Positions 25,301-35,012 of a stretch of DNA of 64,000 nucleotides are shown here, piece after piece. Where the stretch lies: assembly GCA_018697195.1 (NCBI GenBank), contig JAGMWU010000035.1, positions 372,001 through 436,000 on the forward strand. The letters run 5' to 3'. A program made the translations under genes and the position numbers. The first letter of the stretch is position 1. Each line of letters opens with the position of its first letter. The notes under the pieces are model-generated. The model was not told the origin of the DNA. It did no database searches and saw only the letters and a list, made by a program, of their open reading frames with translations. The stretch is from Certhia americana. Taxonomy: Eukaryota > Chordata > Aves > Passeriformes > Certhiidae.

Positions 25301-28300
25301 AGGAAAGCCAGGCTTTGGAATTAGTTTAGGCATATCTCCCTAACCAGCTTTATCTCTGTCCTGTTTTCAGGGATCTACAGGTGATGTCACAAAGCCTTTC
25401 CCAGTGCCTTCTTTGCCAAATGGTACCTCTAAGCCAAGGAGACCTCTGCTCAAGTTTGAAAAGTAAGTTTATGTTTGATACCCCTCATCCTTAATTTCTG
25501 AAGACACGAGGCAAGTGTGACCATGAGGCCACCCTGGCTTCTGCTTGTTCATGAGCACTTCTTTGGGAGGAAAAAGAGGGGGAGAGATGTGTGAGATTTG
25601 CCCTGTACTGCCTTCTTATGCCTACCCACTACAAAGCAAAGGCTTACAAGAAAGCAAAGTTTTACAACAGCTTTGCTTTGAGGGAAGCTCCTCTGGAAAT
25701 TAGGGACCATCTCTCTTGTAAGCAGGTAACTTGAATGCAGGTTTTGGTCTCAGAGTGTGTTTGCTGCCAAATTTACTTTGTTTCATTTAAAATGGATTTA
25801 TGGGTCTGTACTTGAGGAATGATAGATGTTGTAACTACTGTCTTTCCATGGGAATGAGAAAATTAACTTGCTTCCATAGAAGCCCAACCTCTGGTGTTCT
25901 TTTATTTCCAAGTGTAAGTTTTCAATATTATTCCAACATACATTTTTTTAGAAATCAATTAACCCGTAGCATCCTCTAGGTAAGAAGGTAAAACTGATAA
26001 TTATCCTACCCTTTTTCACCTGTTTTTCCTCTCTGTCCCCAATTCAGGCAGCATTCAAAGGAATACTACATTGAACAGGCCCAGAAGCTGAAGCACAAAG
26101 CTGATGCAATGGTGAGTCTTGACCTTGTGCTGGGACTGTTGACCAGCTCCTGCACTCAGCCCTGATACCTGTGTGTGTGGGAATGAGGTTCACTGGCTAT
26201 CCTGCCTTCCATTCTCCACACATGGAGTGTGTTCAGGTATGTGTTGGGAGGCTGCCTTTGTTTGCCAGATGTTTCCCTTTGATGCAAACACATCTAGAGA
26301 ACGGGGTTCAGAACTGGCATTGTCAAGGGTTAGCTTTGCAGAGCTATAAAAGCATCCTTGGAAAACAGATGGAACTATTAGTTTTAAGACAGTTTAAAAA
26401 GTCAGGAAAGTCAGGATCCTGGCAGTTATTGAGTTGCTGGTGACCAAGACTTGGAAGTAGCCTTGGCAGATCTTATTTTCTCTGCTCTGTGCAATTTGAC
26501 AGTGTGCACAAATGAACATATTGCTTTGCTCATTAAGGCAGATAATTATCTCAGTCAGATAATGTCCATTTGTTACTTTCTGTTTACCGTGAAAATGAAG
26601 TGAGGGAATGCTGCAGTGAGGGAAATCTCCCCGTGCATTGCAGAAGGCAAGCCTCCAAGACCAGACAACAGTATCTAAAAAAAAGTGAAGGCAATAAATT
26701 ACTCAAAGAAACCATTGAGCAAAGAGAGACAAAAAGGAGCACACAAAGCTGATGACTGGGATCACCTTAAGGGTTCTGCTGAGAACCCTTTAATTTTTCA
26801 CCCAGAGGCCAGACTGACATATTTTATTTTCTTTAAATCCTGCCTAAGTAGGAAGAAAAGAGAATTCAAGTATGCTTGAGAGAAGTGTGTTTGGTTGTAG
26901 TTAAAAAATGAGAATTTTCTTCCCAATAGACTGACAAGACTGGAAAGGCCTTTCAGTACCTGGAGGCTGCCCTTTTATTCATTGAATATGGGATTGCCTT
27001 GGAATCAGATGTGCTGGAACCAAAATCAGCTTACAGCATATTCAGTGACACCATAGTTCTCATCAAGTAAGTGGCTTTCAGAGGGTGACAGTTTGGTGTG
27101 TTTGGAGGGGAGGGCATTTTGACACACAGTCCTCTGCTCAAGATCTTACAAAGTTCTTTGTGCCAGGACTAAGAACTTGGGGCAGGTTTCCTGACTTTTC
27201 AACTGTTTTTAAGATAATGGCATGGACTGGTTTTTTTCATAAACTGTGGGGCTCCAGAGTACTCTGGTGGCTGACAGGGTCTTGTTTATTTTGTTTCCCT
27301 AGATTCATTATGACTTTGAAACCATTTGCAGACTCCTCAGTCTCTTCACACGGAAAAATCTTTGCTGTGTTACGGTGAGTTGCTGTGCTTCTGTTCCTTT
27401 GTGCACTGCTTTGAAACTTGATAGAGGGAAAGATCCATTGCTTCTAGGGGGGAAGGAATGAGTTAAATGGGAGTTAAGAGTTCTGCAAAGAAAAAAAACC
27501 CAACAACAAATATAAAGGGACAGAATGAAACACAATATAAAAACGAGAATGAATTGAAACATTTCTAAAGTAAGCTGGGAGATCACAAGGGACCACATGT
27601 AGAAGGCACAGGCTTTAAAATTTGATCTGTTGGTAACTTGAGAGCACATAAGGGCTTTCACCTAAGGTGAAAGAATGTGATTTGGCTGCCCATGTTTGAG
27701 CTGTGTAACTGAAGCTGTAGCTGAACATGAACAGGGCTTACTCAGCCTTTGGCACCTCAGAGCCTGGGCACCTGTTTGTATGAAAGACCAGAGAAGGCCC
27801 TTTCTTCTTTCTTTCTTTCCCTTGTGATTTTTTTTCACAAAGTCTTTTTTATCATGATCAGAAGGAAGAGAAATTTTGAGCTTTCTTGACCTTCCAGTAG
27901 AGCTGAGGTGTGCCTGCCTCCATCCAACAAGGTTGATGGGGGCTGGGCACAAACACTGACACTGAGGTGTGTTTCTGTCCACAGCATGCGCTGCCAGTCC
28001 ATTCTGCACATGGCAATGTTTGGTTACAAAAAAGACACTGCAATGAGGTATTCCAGACTCCTGAATGACCACTTCAAGGTAGGGCACAGGTATCACTAAG
28101 CTGCTAGCTGGATGCCTGTGGTAGTTACTGATGTCAGCTGAACAATCCAAAACTAACTAGAATTTTATTCCTTGCTGCAGAGTAATTTCAGAGTAATACA
28201 AGCACCTTCTCCGGGTGTTGCAAGGTAAGATTTAAAAATTTGTTGTTGTGTGTCTGTGTTTCAATGACAATGAGCAAGAGCTTTTCTGTGTTTTGTGGTC

Positions 28301-31300
28301 ATTTCATGTGGCAGACTGCTACCAGGCTGTCTTTCAAAATCTGTGGCTGAGAGAAGGTTGTTTGGCCTTTGACAGTGGTGCTGATTCCAGTTACACCTTG
28401 CACAGGATCATTCATTGAGAAGTAAATGGACTCTTGAGAGCAGTGGTGGAAGCCCTGCCATACCAGTGACTAAAATTAGGTTTGTTGAAGTGGTGGGGGT
28501 GTGATGAGCCAGGCTGTGTCTGGAAGGCAGCCGGCTGACCACATTTAGCTGCCCTGGCTCTATAAATAAGTGAGTGTAGGCTGACCTGGCTGTTCTGAGG
28601 GGCTGCCAGAAGCTCCAGCCTCCACAGGAGGGGAGCTTCAATGTGCCTGATTTGGAAGGCAGGGAAAACACACGAGTAATCTGGTGAAGACTTTCACAAG
28701 TAGGTGTAGATTTTGGAAGATGGATGGGTGGCCCTTTTTGATGTCCGGTTCCACATTTTCTCTCATTGAGTAGAGTTCTTCTAAATCACTTCCAAAAACT
28801 TGGCCTTGCCCTCAAAGTACAATTGCTTGTGCTGTAGCTGAATACATCTCTCTTTTCAGCAGTCCACTCCATGCTGCAGGCCTGGGTGACACCAGATAGC
28901 ACCTGGCATGAGGCAGCCTTGTGGAAAGATGTTTAGCTCTGAGGCTGAATGTTCATGATGGTGTTTCTTTTCTGCTGCAGAAGCACAGGCTTGCCTTCTC
29001 CTCTTTCTCCAATACCCTCTCCTGCTGGATCTGTGAGTTCTCAGCCAGGATCAAATGATAGCAATGGCGTTGGCAACAGCAGCATTGGCAACAGCACTGG
29101 CTCTACTGTCACTGTCTCCTGTCATATCTCCAGTGTCACCTCTTCCTATGTCAACATCACCTCCTATATCCTCCATGCATATGAAATTTGGGAAAAGGCT
29201 GATGCACTGGCCAGAAAGAATAAAGGTAAGTTTTTGCCCTTTGTCTTTTCTGTCTCATGTTTCATGGTTATGTGTGTATTTGCTTCAATCCTGACACTCA
29301 GTGCAGCAAGCACCATACCTAAAGAGCAAAGCATAAAATATGTTGAATATCTCTGCCAGGGAAGAGATACTTGATGGTGATATATTGATGTGTGTTACCA
29401 TTAAAAGGTTTTATTGGCATCCTCAAATGTCCGAGAGCTAAGGGATAAGGGTGTCGAGTGCAGGAAACCAGCCAACTTCTTCATGGTAACACAAGAAGTG
29501 TAAGGAGGTTAAGTTTTTTTCTGTCTTTCCCTTTGGGACACTGAGATTTTCTGAATTGGTTCACTTTGTTTAAAAATATCATTTTGGCCTGTAGCCTTGT
29601 GTTTTAGTTATTGTCAAATTTCCAGGTCATTTTGTCTTGAAAATGGTGAAGCTGGCTTCTCTGGCTAACGGAGAAGCTGAGCAGCACTTGAATTTGAGTC
29701 CTTGCTGGGCATGTGCCCAGTATTTGCCAGCAGCAATTCCTAGAATTGCTACAACTTTTTTTTTTTTTTTTTTACAGTTTTCTTGTTAAAAATGTTGTAT
29801 TGTCCTTTGGTGCAAGCAGTGGGGAGTACACAAAAGCCACAGGGTGGGTGCAGTCCAGCCTGTGACTTGCCTTCCCACGTGGCCTCAGCAGTGTCATTTT
29901 CAATACAACACACACTTTTGTGAGCCAGTGTGGGTGAAGAGATGCATTGCCAAGACCTGATGGCAAACTTGCAAAAGAAAATAAGTACAATGTGCCTTGC
30001 TGGGTTGTTGGAAGACTGTACAAGTCATCACACTAATGAGGGAGTTGCTGAAAATCAAAAGGCTTTCCAAGTCACCTTTGAATAAAAAACTGATTGTTGG
30101 CTGTCCTCTGGGCAAACCAGTGCTTGCAGCAGCAGTTCATGTGTGGCATTTTTGATTCTGTCCTCAAAAGGCTGATAAAAGACTGTCACATAGAAGCAGT
30201 GGATGCTGCTAATAAGCCAGAGGAGTGAGTCATGGAGGAAAATGTGTGGGAGGGCAGCCTGAGCACAGCCTTGCATCAGTCAAGACTAAATTCAAAACAT
30301 GCTCTATATGGCTGGTCCTGACGTAGGGGGATGACGACTGGGATACTAAATACTCTGTAGGGAGTGGATCTGTGCAGAAGACCAGTAAATACTCATGTAG
30401 GCTTTGTGGTGGTGTCATTTCACCAAGGAGCAGGCGTTTCAGAACTGGGACTTACTGGTAATCAGTGTAATATACAAAGAGGTACAGAGAGTGAAAATGT
30501 GAAATGAGAATAAAAGGCCAAATCCTTGATTCTTTTATACCATTCATAGGGCATATGAAGAGGAAGAAAGGGCAGCAGCCTTTAGCTGTTGAGACCTTAT
30601 ATATATAAGCAGGGAAGTCCTAAGCTATTGGAAAGTAGTGAATTGCTGTTCAAGCCACTGGTGCAGAGCTGAAGTGCCTTCTGGAGGGTCCACTGACAGG
30701 TCCCAGTTCCTCACTGTAATTCAGAGCAGCACTGTGGATCACAAGGCTGTAACAGGTTGTCTTCAGCCTCTGATTTCCCCCTGCAAGGACAAGCTGAGGC
30801 TGCAGGCATGGACGTGAAGTTCCTCTCCTTTCACATGATGCTGTGCTGACAGATCAGGTTATCTTCTGTTTGCTCTGACAAGGGCTTTGAATTCCTTTTA
30901 TTCCCCATGGAGGGCATGGATTCTGTAAACAAAAGTGGGAAAATCAGAGGGAATGTGTTCTCTGCTTCTGCATTAGCAAGTATTAGGAAATGTTGTGCAC
31001 TCTGCTTCTGAAGAGCTCCTTGCACAGCCAAGCAGAATTTTTCCATCTGTAGCTTCAATCTTTGGGTGTCAAAAAGGAGAGCTGAGAATGACCAGTTTCT
31101 GAAAAGGTATTTAGCAACATGGTTGAGCTGAAGAGTGAGGAATTGGGCCCATATCAGGGGAAGGCAGGTCATGCAGGAATGTCTTGGAAAGGTGACTGCA
31201 AAGGAATAGGTGTGAGAATTTCCCACAGCTCATGGTCACCTGCACAGATGATTGCCAGCACAGAGCAGTGCTGCAGCCTGCCAGCCCCTCACAGCAGGGT

Positions 31301-31994
31301 CAGGTGTGCTGCAAGAGCAACCTCCTGTGCCTGGAGATGGTGATGGGATGGGAGGAATGTGAGATCTGCCTGACATGCTCTTCTATAAGCAATCCAAACC
31401 AGAGCTGCATAGCCTGGCAAGCTACACAAATAGAGAAATCCTAATGGCTCCAAGGCTTGAGGATGGACAAAGGAAAGGGACCACAGCTGTGTGCTCTTCC
31501 TTCTGGGTGGTTCTTAGAAAGACACTCAAATTTGGCCTGTTTAGAGTTTGGGGGAAGCTTGAAGCAGGGACTGTGGCACAAACACACAAACCTTTGTGCT
31601 ACCATGGAGTCTCTGTGTCCTTTAAAGTCAGGACATGAGGGGGTGGCTCAGTGTGTGTAAATGTGTTTTCCTGTTGCCCGCATTGCCTGCTGTGCTTGTC
31701 AGCCTTCCCAGCCCTGTGGCACTGCTGAGCTGTCTGCACTAGCACTGTTTAACAGGACTGGCCAGCTGAGTGTGTGCTGCTGCCGTCACTCTTGCCTGTC
31801 AGGTGTGCCTGGTGTATGAAACCAACCAAATGTTTTCTCTCTCTCTCCCTCTCTCTCTCTCTTTTTCCCCAGAGTTTTTTGCTGAACTCAGCAGAGCGAC
31901 GAGTGCTCTGGCACTGACCAGTAGCCTGACAGACCTGGTACACTACATCAGACAGGGATTACAGTGGCTGAGACTGGAAGCAAATATGCCTTAA
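10346..31994 (+). CDS. AFF1: AFF1 (AF4/FMR2 family member 1), 3' eighteen coding exons, partial
   Basis: Eighteen exons join in phase: 10346-10390, 11435-11521, 12092-12128, 12494-12545, 16676-16730, 16860-16897, 18316-18472, 19802-20680, 22384-22481, 24305-24545, 25371-25462, 26048-26111, 26930-27066, 27303-27374, 27985-28078, 28181-28224, 28981-29225, 31873-31994. They total 2559 nt, giving 852 residues plus TAA. Human AFF1 is about 1210 residues, so roughly the first 360 are missing to the left. By family knowledge the protein is a nuclear, largely disordered scaffold that brings P-TEFb, ELL proteins and AF9/ENL into the super elongation complex to release paused RNA polymerase II. Visible landmarks are the ELL-binding segment (residues 14-44), a Ser/Asp/Glu tract (about 120-145), the AF9/ENL motif [13 protein letters not shown] (396-408), a basic segment (about 447-465), and the C-terminal homology domain (from about 564). 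Segment-by-segment similarity favours AFF1 over AFF2, AFF3 or AFF4. All splice sites are GT-AG. Confidence 0.95.
11435..11521 (+). CDS. AFF1: AFF1 exon B, ELL-binding segment
   Basis: It is 87 nt, phase 0 to 0, with acceptor tctttccag and donor gtgaga. It encodes 29 residues containing [16 protein letters not shown] and [10 protein letters not shown]. This is among the most conserved stretches shared by AFF1 and AFF4, and it identifies the family at once. Together with exon A it forms the ELL1/2/3 contact. Confidence 0.97.
12092..12128 (+). CDS. AFF1: AFF1 exon C, linker
   Basis: It is 37 nt, phase 0 in and 1 out, with acceptor tttttttctag and donor gtaagt. It encodes [12 protein letters not shown] and the first base of a Lys codon. 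The sequence is poorly conserved against human, but length and phase fit between the flanking exons. Confidence 0.85.
12494..12545 (+). CDS. AFF1: AFF1 exon D, linker
   Basis: It is 52 nt, phase 1 in and 2 out, with acceptor gatttccag and donor gtaagt. Joined to exon C it reads [18 protein letters not shown], aligning with the human KQYDTSSKTHSNSQQGTSS segment. Confidence 0.93.
12707..12797 (-). mobile_element. CR1 retroposon 3' tail, reversed
   Basis: Reading + strand, the block begins with the CATAGAATCATTTAGGTTGG type of sequence. It continues with GACCTTTACGATCATCCAGT and CACTGCCAAGTCTACTAAACC. This is the reverse complement of the common avian CR1 3' end, 5'-truncated as usual. It sits in an AFF1 intron, antisense to the gene. 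Confidence 0.9.
14960..15041 (+). mobile_element. CR1 retroposon 3' tail, forward
   Basis: GATCTCTAAGGTCTCTTCCA is followed by ACCCAAATAATTCTCTGATTCTG, ending in the ATTCTRTGAT-type terminal repeat of CR1. It is a short truncated copy in the same intron as the 12.7-kb copy but in the opposite orientation. Confidence 0.85.
16676..16730 (+). CDS. AFF1: AFF1 exon E, acidic LQLSDSE segment
   Basis: It is 55 nt, phase 2 in and 0 out, with acceptor gtctttcag. It encodes [18 protein letters not shown]. The DDLQLSDSE core is a hallmark of the AF4 family and begins the acidic/serine activation region. The donor gtcggt has C at +3 and is the weakest donor of the gene. Confidence 0.93.
16860..16897 (+). 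CDS. AFF1: AFF1 exon F, short Ser/Pro linker
   Basis: It is 38 nt, phase 0 in and 2 out, with acceptor aacaaaacag and donor gtacag. It encodes [12 protein letters not shown], matching the human TPEKPPSSSAPP position. It is separated from exon E by only 129 bp. Confidence 0.85.
18316..18472 (+). CDS. AFF1: AFF1 exon G, polyserine/acidic transactivation tract
   Basis: It is 157 nt, phase 2 in and 0 out, with acceptor ccttgcag and donor gtgaat. It encodes [20 protein letters not shown] and continues with alternating Ser/Asp/Glu up to RAPTPE. This is the serine-rich region used by AF4 proteins for transcriptional activation and chromatin factor recruitment. A second AG seven bases into the exon would break phase, so the upstream acceptor is preferred. 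Confidence 0.95.
19501..19534. repeat. 17-bp tandem duplication
   Basis: TTTTACTAAATTCTGCC occurs twice back to back, intronic, about 270 bp before AFF1 exon H. Confidence 0.9.
19802..20680 (+). CDS. AFF1: AFF1 exon H, large central exon with AF9/ENL-binding motif
   Basis: It is 879 nt (293 codons), phase 0 to 0, with acceptor gtctgcag and donor gtaaga. It begins [18 protein letters not shown], the invariant NKWQLDNWL block of the family. A Lys/Pro/Ser-rich disordered linker follows ([28 protein letters not shown]), then [13 protein letters not shown]. The hydrophobic motif [13 protein letters not shown] at 20516-20554 is the type that folds onto the ANC1-homology domain of AF9/ENL. It ends in a basic cluster (RKATD, GKKK). 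This is the largest exon of the window, as expected for AFF genes. Confidence 0.97.
21056..21223. repeat. 31-bp exact direct repeat, 137 bp apart
   Basis: The block beginning CCCTTTTTGGTCCTCC and ending AGGGCAGGCAG occurs identically at 21056-21086 and 21193-21223. The sequence between does not itself look repeated. Confidence 0.9.
21768..21985 (+). mobile_element. CR1 retroposon fragment, C-terminal ORF2 region
   Basis: The + frame reads [40 protein letters not shown] and LPLCSAL. Further on, after a frame change, comes TCCIQFWGP. This is the end of the CR1 reverse-transcriptase ORF ([33 protein letters not shown] type). Frame changes show it is a decayed copy inside an AFF1 intron. Confidence 0.88.
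22384..22481 (+). CDS. AFF1: AFF1 exon I, basic segment
   Basis: It is 98 nt, phase 0 in and 2 out. The acceptor follows a run of 14 T and ends tattag; the donor is gtgagt. It encodes [20 protein letters not shown] and a Ser/Asp/Lys stretch. With the preceding KKK it forms a nuclear-localisation-like basic cluster, matching the human KKIRLEKEIKSQSS region. Confidence 0.92.
23626..23653. repeat. 28-bp perfect palindrome
   Basis: TATAACTATTACAG is directly followed by its exact reverse complement CTGTAATAGTTATA with no spacer. It lies in the AFF1 intron between exons I and J. Confidence 0.92.
24305..24545 (+). CDS. AFF1: AFF1 exon J, linker before C-terminal domain
   Basis: It is 241 nt, phase 2 in and 0 out, with acceptor tatctccag and donor gtaggt. 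It encodes a Lys/Pro/Ala-rich disordered stretch with [12 protein letters not shown] and [17 protein letters not shown]. The last aligns with human TKSNHKDSSIPKQRRVEG. Confidence 0.94.
25371..25462 (+). CDS. AFF1: AFF1 exon K, entry to C-terminal homology domain
   Basis: It is 92 nt, phase 0 in and 2 out, with acceptor ctgttttcag and donor gtaagt. It encodes [20 protein letters not shown] followed by [11 protein letters not shown]. The FPVPSLPNG block is conserved across AFF proteins and leads into the C-terminal homology domain. Confidence 0.96.
26048..26111 (+). CDS. AFF1: AFF1 exon L, C-terminal homology domain helix
   Basis: It is 64 nt, phase 2 in and 0 out, with acceptor aattcag and donor gtgagt. 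It encodes [20 protein letters not shown] and a Met. It aligns with the human helix containing EAKKMKQKAELM. Confidence 0.95.
26930..27066 (+). CDS. AFF1: AFF1 exon M, C-terminal homology domain core
   Basis: It is 137 nt, phase 0 in and 2 out, with acceptor cccaatag and donor gtaagt. It encodes [20 protein letters not shown] and then [14 protein letters not shown]. This helical core of the homo/heterodimerisation domain is close to human RVGKAFKYLEAVLSFIECG. Confidence 0.97.
27303..27374 (+). CDS. AFF1: AFF1 exon N, C-terminal homology domain core
   Basis: It is 72 nt, phase 2 in and 2 out, with acceptor tttccctag and donor gtgagt. It encodes [20 protein letters not shown] and AVL, matching human FIMSLKSFSDATAPTQEKIFAVL. 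Confidence 0.97.
27985..28078 (+). CDS. AFF1: AFF1 exon O, C-terminal homology domain core
   Basis: It is 94 nt, phase 2 in and 0 out, with acceptor gtccacag and donor gtaggg. It encodes [20 protein letters not shown] and [11 protein letters not shown]. The MRCQSIL/MAMF motif is nearly invariant among AFF proteins. Confidence 0.97.
28181..28224 (+). CDS. AFF1: AFF1 exon P, linker inside C-terminal domain
   Basis: It is 44 nt, phase 0 in and 2 out, with acceptor ttgctgcag and donor gtaaga. It encodes [14 protein letters not shown], matching human SSSKVAQAPSPCIA. The intron before it is only 102 bp, the shortest in this part of the gene. Confidence 0.95.
28981..29225 (+). CDS. AFF1: AFF1 exon Q, Ser/Asn-rich loop and C-terminal helices
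   Basis: It is 245 nt, phase 2 in and 1 out, with acceptor tctgctgcag and donor gtaagt. It encodes [20 protein letters not shown], a low-complexity Gly/Asn/Ser loop with a repeated GNSxxGNS pattern, then [20 protein letters not shown] and ALARKNK. Both ends align closely with human AFF1. The Asn-rich loop (29058-29106) is lineage-specific in composition. Confidence 0.96.
31836..31862 (+). repeat. CT microsatellite forming a polypyrimidine tract
   Basis: A nearly pure (CT)n run immediately precedes TTTTCCCCAG, the acceptor of the last AFF1 coding exon. It therefore doubles as the splice-site polypyrimidine tract. Confidence 0.9.
31873..31994 (+). CDS. AFF1: AFF1 terminal coding exon R and stop codon
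   Basis: The coding part is 122 nt with phase 1 in, following a CT-repeat polypyrimidine tract and acceptor ccccag. It encodes [40 protein letters not shown] and TAA at 31992-31994. Human ends VDLVHYTRQGFQQLQELTKTP, so this is the true C terminus. The exon continues into the 3' UTR. Confidence 0.97.
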
Positions 31995-34900
31995 CTGGTT
32001 CTCCAGGTGGTGAAATACCTTGAAGTTTTTTTGCACTTTTGAAGCCTCAGAAACAGTTTAATTTTTTTTTTAATTGTTCAATACAAAGCACCTGCAAGGG
32101 AAAGTATTTTAGATAAAGTTGGAAGTTATCTGGTTACACTGGAAAACCCTTGAACTGTGTTTTTCTATGGTAGCACTTTGCTACCTTGAAAAAGAAGAGA
32201 CGGAGGATGGCACCTTCCTTTAAAACGATGAAGTGCAATGAATTGTCTGAATGGCCCAATGTATTGATGGTCTATAAACATTTCTTTTACAAATAACCAG
32301 CAGGACAATAATTGCACATGATGCTGACAAGAAGGAAATCTGCCTCCAGAGGTGGTTATGCAACATCCCACAGTCTGCAGCAGTTGTGTGCCCAGACAAC
32401 ATGCCAGAGGAGTTGTTTTTGCAAGCGCAGATGCAATCTTTGGTGTCTTTGTTCCTCAGAGAGCAAGTAGCAACCTCATCAAGCAACAGCGTTACGTTAC
32501 AGGAAAAGGATCTGCTCTGCCTGCTTTCCAACCTCACCCTCCTGCTTTTGTCAGCCAGCTGACATAAATGAGGAAGCCACTGTCTTCAGTGCTGAAAGTT
32601 TTCTTTTCAAGTCATCGCTGTTTTGGTCCTCCCTGCTGTGCTCTCATGCACATCCATGCCCTGGGCACTCCAACTGTGTTATTGAGGGGCTGGCTCAGCT
32701 TTAGCCTTGCAAGCCAAACACAGTTGGGGTGGCAAAACTATGTGGTGTGTTTGGAACAGCTCTGCCTCTCTGCTGAAAGATGTCACCGTGAGGATTCTTT
32801 GTTGGGCTGTTTTTTGTCATTTCGGTGGGTGGGGATGGAAAGCTGCACTGGTTCACTGTGATTGCTTGGACATTGTTCTAAGAGCTTCCATGGGAAGGAA
32901 TTGCTTCTGGTTAAGGAGGGATTAAATGGCTGAATGCGGAACATAAGTTTTGCATTTGGATATTTGCCATTGAGGGTCTTGGTGAATCTCCAGGAGCATG
33001 ATTTGTACCAAAGTAGGGTCTTCATGTGGGAGACAACTGATGTGTTCTCTCAGCCGTGCTATAGGATGGGCCCAGTGACAGTGAAACCAGTCAAGGGAAC
33101 AAGAAAGGGAATAATGAGCTGTTTCCAAGCATTATTTTCCGTGTCAGAGTATCAGTGAAGGCAGCACCCGTGGCATTTGTGTATTCAGTGATATGACACT
33201 TCTCTACCCAAAGATTCCTTGTGGTGTGACAGCAGCATCCTGCCGTCCTCATACGTAATAGTGTGCCTTAGCCTGCTGGTCCCCTCTCACATCCCTCACC
33301 CTCCCTCTGACAGACCTGTGGGACTGGTGAAGAGAAGGATGGTATCCCAAAATAATTGTGTTTACAAGAAAGAATTATCTCCCTTTTCCACATAATTTCA
33401 CAATTAGGGAGGAACAGGTCTGCAGATGTGCAGAAGTACCCCCTTTGTAAAATACCTGCTCACGGGCTTGAGGCTCATGAAAATGGACAGTAAATAAATA
33501 TCAGCAAAAGGTTTGCATTTTCAAAGGTAGTTTCTGTAGAAATGGACCCTGCCACGGGGAAGCCTGGGCTCTTCTTGATTCTGGGAGGAGGTGATGGGAG
33601 TGTGCTGGTCTTGAGCACAGGGGAGCTCTCCTGTTACCTTCCCTGGCAGTGCAGGACCACTGGGATCATGGCTGGGCATTTCTGCACCTTGAAGGGATTC
33701 GCCTTTTACATTCACTTTGTTAAAAGCCTCAAAGCATTTCAGGGATGAGCTGTCCTAACAAGTGGAAGAAAGATCCATGTCCCCCCTCCCTATTTTACCT
33801 ATCAAGCTTTGCTTGCACTCCTCCCCCCTGGAGCAGCGACTGCCCAGAGTAAGCAGGGTCAGAGAAGGGCTCAGCATTAACTGTTTTGTTCTCAGGAAGT
33901 GTGGTGATGGGCAGCCAGCCGGGAGGCTGATGTGCACTTTGGAACTTGATCCCAGACTGGTGGATCGATGCCACCTTTGAACTTTGTCTTCAGACAAAGC
34001 TATTTCTAGGATCACCAGCTGAGGAGGAGGAAAGACAAAAGCTTTATTGAACCTGGAAACCACTGTGGGAGCCTGCAGGAACCGTAGCAGAGTGTTTGGG
34101 GAAAGCATAAGGGGTAGCAGGGACAGGGGTGTCCTGGTGCTTTCCTTCTGTGTGCACCCATGTCCCTCCCTGCTGCCAGGAGAGGTGCTTGCTGCTGTGC
34201 AGAAGTGGTTGTGTGAGGGCTGCTCCCATTCCCAGGACAAACTCCCCTGGGCTTTGCGGGAAAGAACATCACAGGCAGTTTGTGTCACAGGTGTGTGGGG
34301 CTCTTTGGAGGCTCTCAGTTCAAAAGCAATCTGTGGAAGCATCACTCCCAAGCTTCACAGCAGGAAGCAAGGTTTTGTTTCAGGATACAGAAGAAAGACT
34401 GTTCAAATAATAGGAAATTTTAAGAAAAGCCATCGTATTTCAACCTTGAGCCAGGTCAGAGGCCTGCAGAGGGTTAGGAAGGAAGCTCATCATTTTCACC
34501 TGGGCCTACTCGGGCCTTTAAAAAAACCAAACAAAAAATAAATAAAAACAGAAATCAAAACGTAGCAGTGGAGGAAATAGCATTTGCCATTAAGAAGCAA
34601 ACCATTAATTCAAGGAAAACCAGGGTGATTTTTTAATCCCAGAAAAAAAGGAGGCAGCTATGGTGGCAAAGCAGCATCATTTCCATGCAATATTTATTTA
34701 AAAGAAATAATAATACATGTGTTAAAATTGTCAAATGTTCTATTTTTAGGATGCCATTTATTTAATAGTTGAAAACCCCACTTACATGGAGATAGAGATC
34801 TCTAACAGAAAGTCAAAGTCTGACTGCAATGTCCTTGTTTTTGGTTTTGTCCTCTCCCTTCCCTCTTGGTTTCCACAATAAATCTGTACATCTTATTTTG

Positions 34901-35012
34901 GGGATGGACGTCCCTCTTGTATATAACCTTTTTTCTGCCCTGCGTGTGATGGAATTTCTGAGATGGTTGATTCATATGGGGGAAATAAACAATAAATGAA
35001 TGTTTGTTATGA
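31995..35012 (+). other. AFF1: AFF1 3' untranslated region (probable extent)
   Basis: About 3 kb follows the stop codon with no conserved protein frame. It ends at two adjacent AATAAA hexamers (34984-34989, 34991-34996) followed by TG/T-rich sequence typical of a cleavage downstream element. The long open frames at 33755-34351 (-) and 34047-34541 (+) show no recognisable family and are read as chance. The human AFF1 3' UTR is also several kilobases long. The end could instead lie at a weaker AATAAA near 36589. Confidence 0.6.
34984..34996 (+). terminator. AFF1: Paired polyadenylation signals for AFF1
   Basis: AATAAA occurs at 34984-34989 and 34991-34996, followed within 10-35 bases by TGTTTGTTATGAGGTGTTT, a good GU-rich downstream element. 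A further AATAAA at 34877-34882 could give a slightly shorter transcript. Confidence 0.6.

Larger units (their letters stand above)
10391..31872 (+). other. AFF1: AFF1 introns between the listed exons
   Basis: Intron lengths in order are 1044, 570, 365, 4130, 129, 1418, 1329, 1703, 1823, 825, 585, 818, 236, 610, 102, 756 and 2647 bp. All begin GT and end AG. The 4130-bp intron (12546-16675) holds two CR1 tails, and the 1703-bp intron (20681-22383) a CR1 coding-end fragment and a 31-bp direct repeat. The 1823-bp intron (22482-24304) holds a perfect palindrome. In the other introns I see no RNA gene or mobile element. Confidence 0.85.

Noticed and set aside
27662..28150. 162-codon - strand frame
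   Set aside because: It is antisense to AFF1 exon O and the preceding intron, with no splice support.
33755..34351. 198-codon - strand frame and overlapping 164-codon + frame (34047-34541)
   Set aside because: Both lie in the probable AFF1 3' UTR, overlap each other on opposite strands, have no family resemblance, and lack splice or promoter support.
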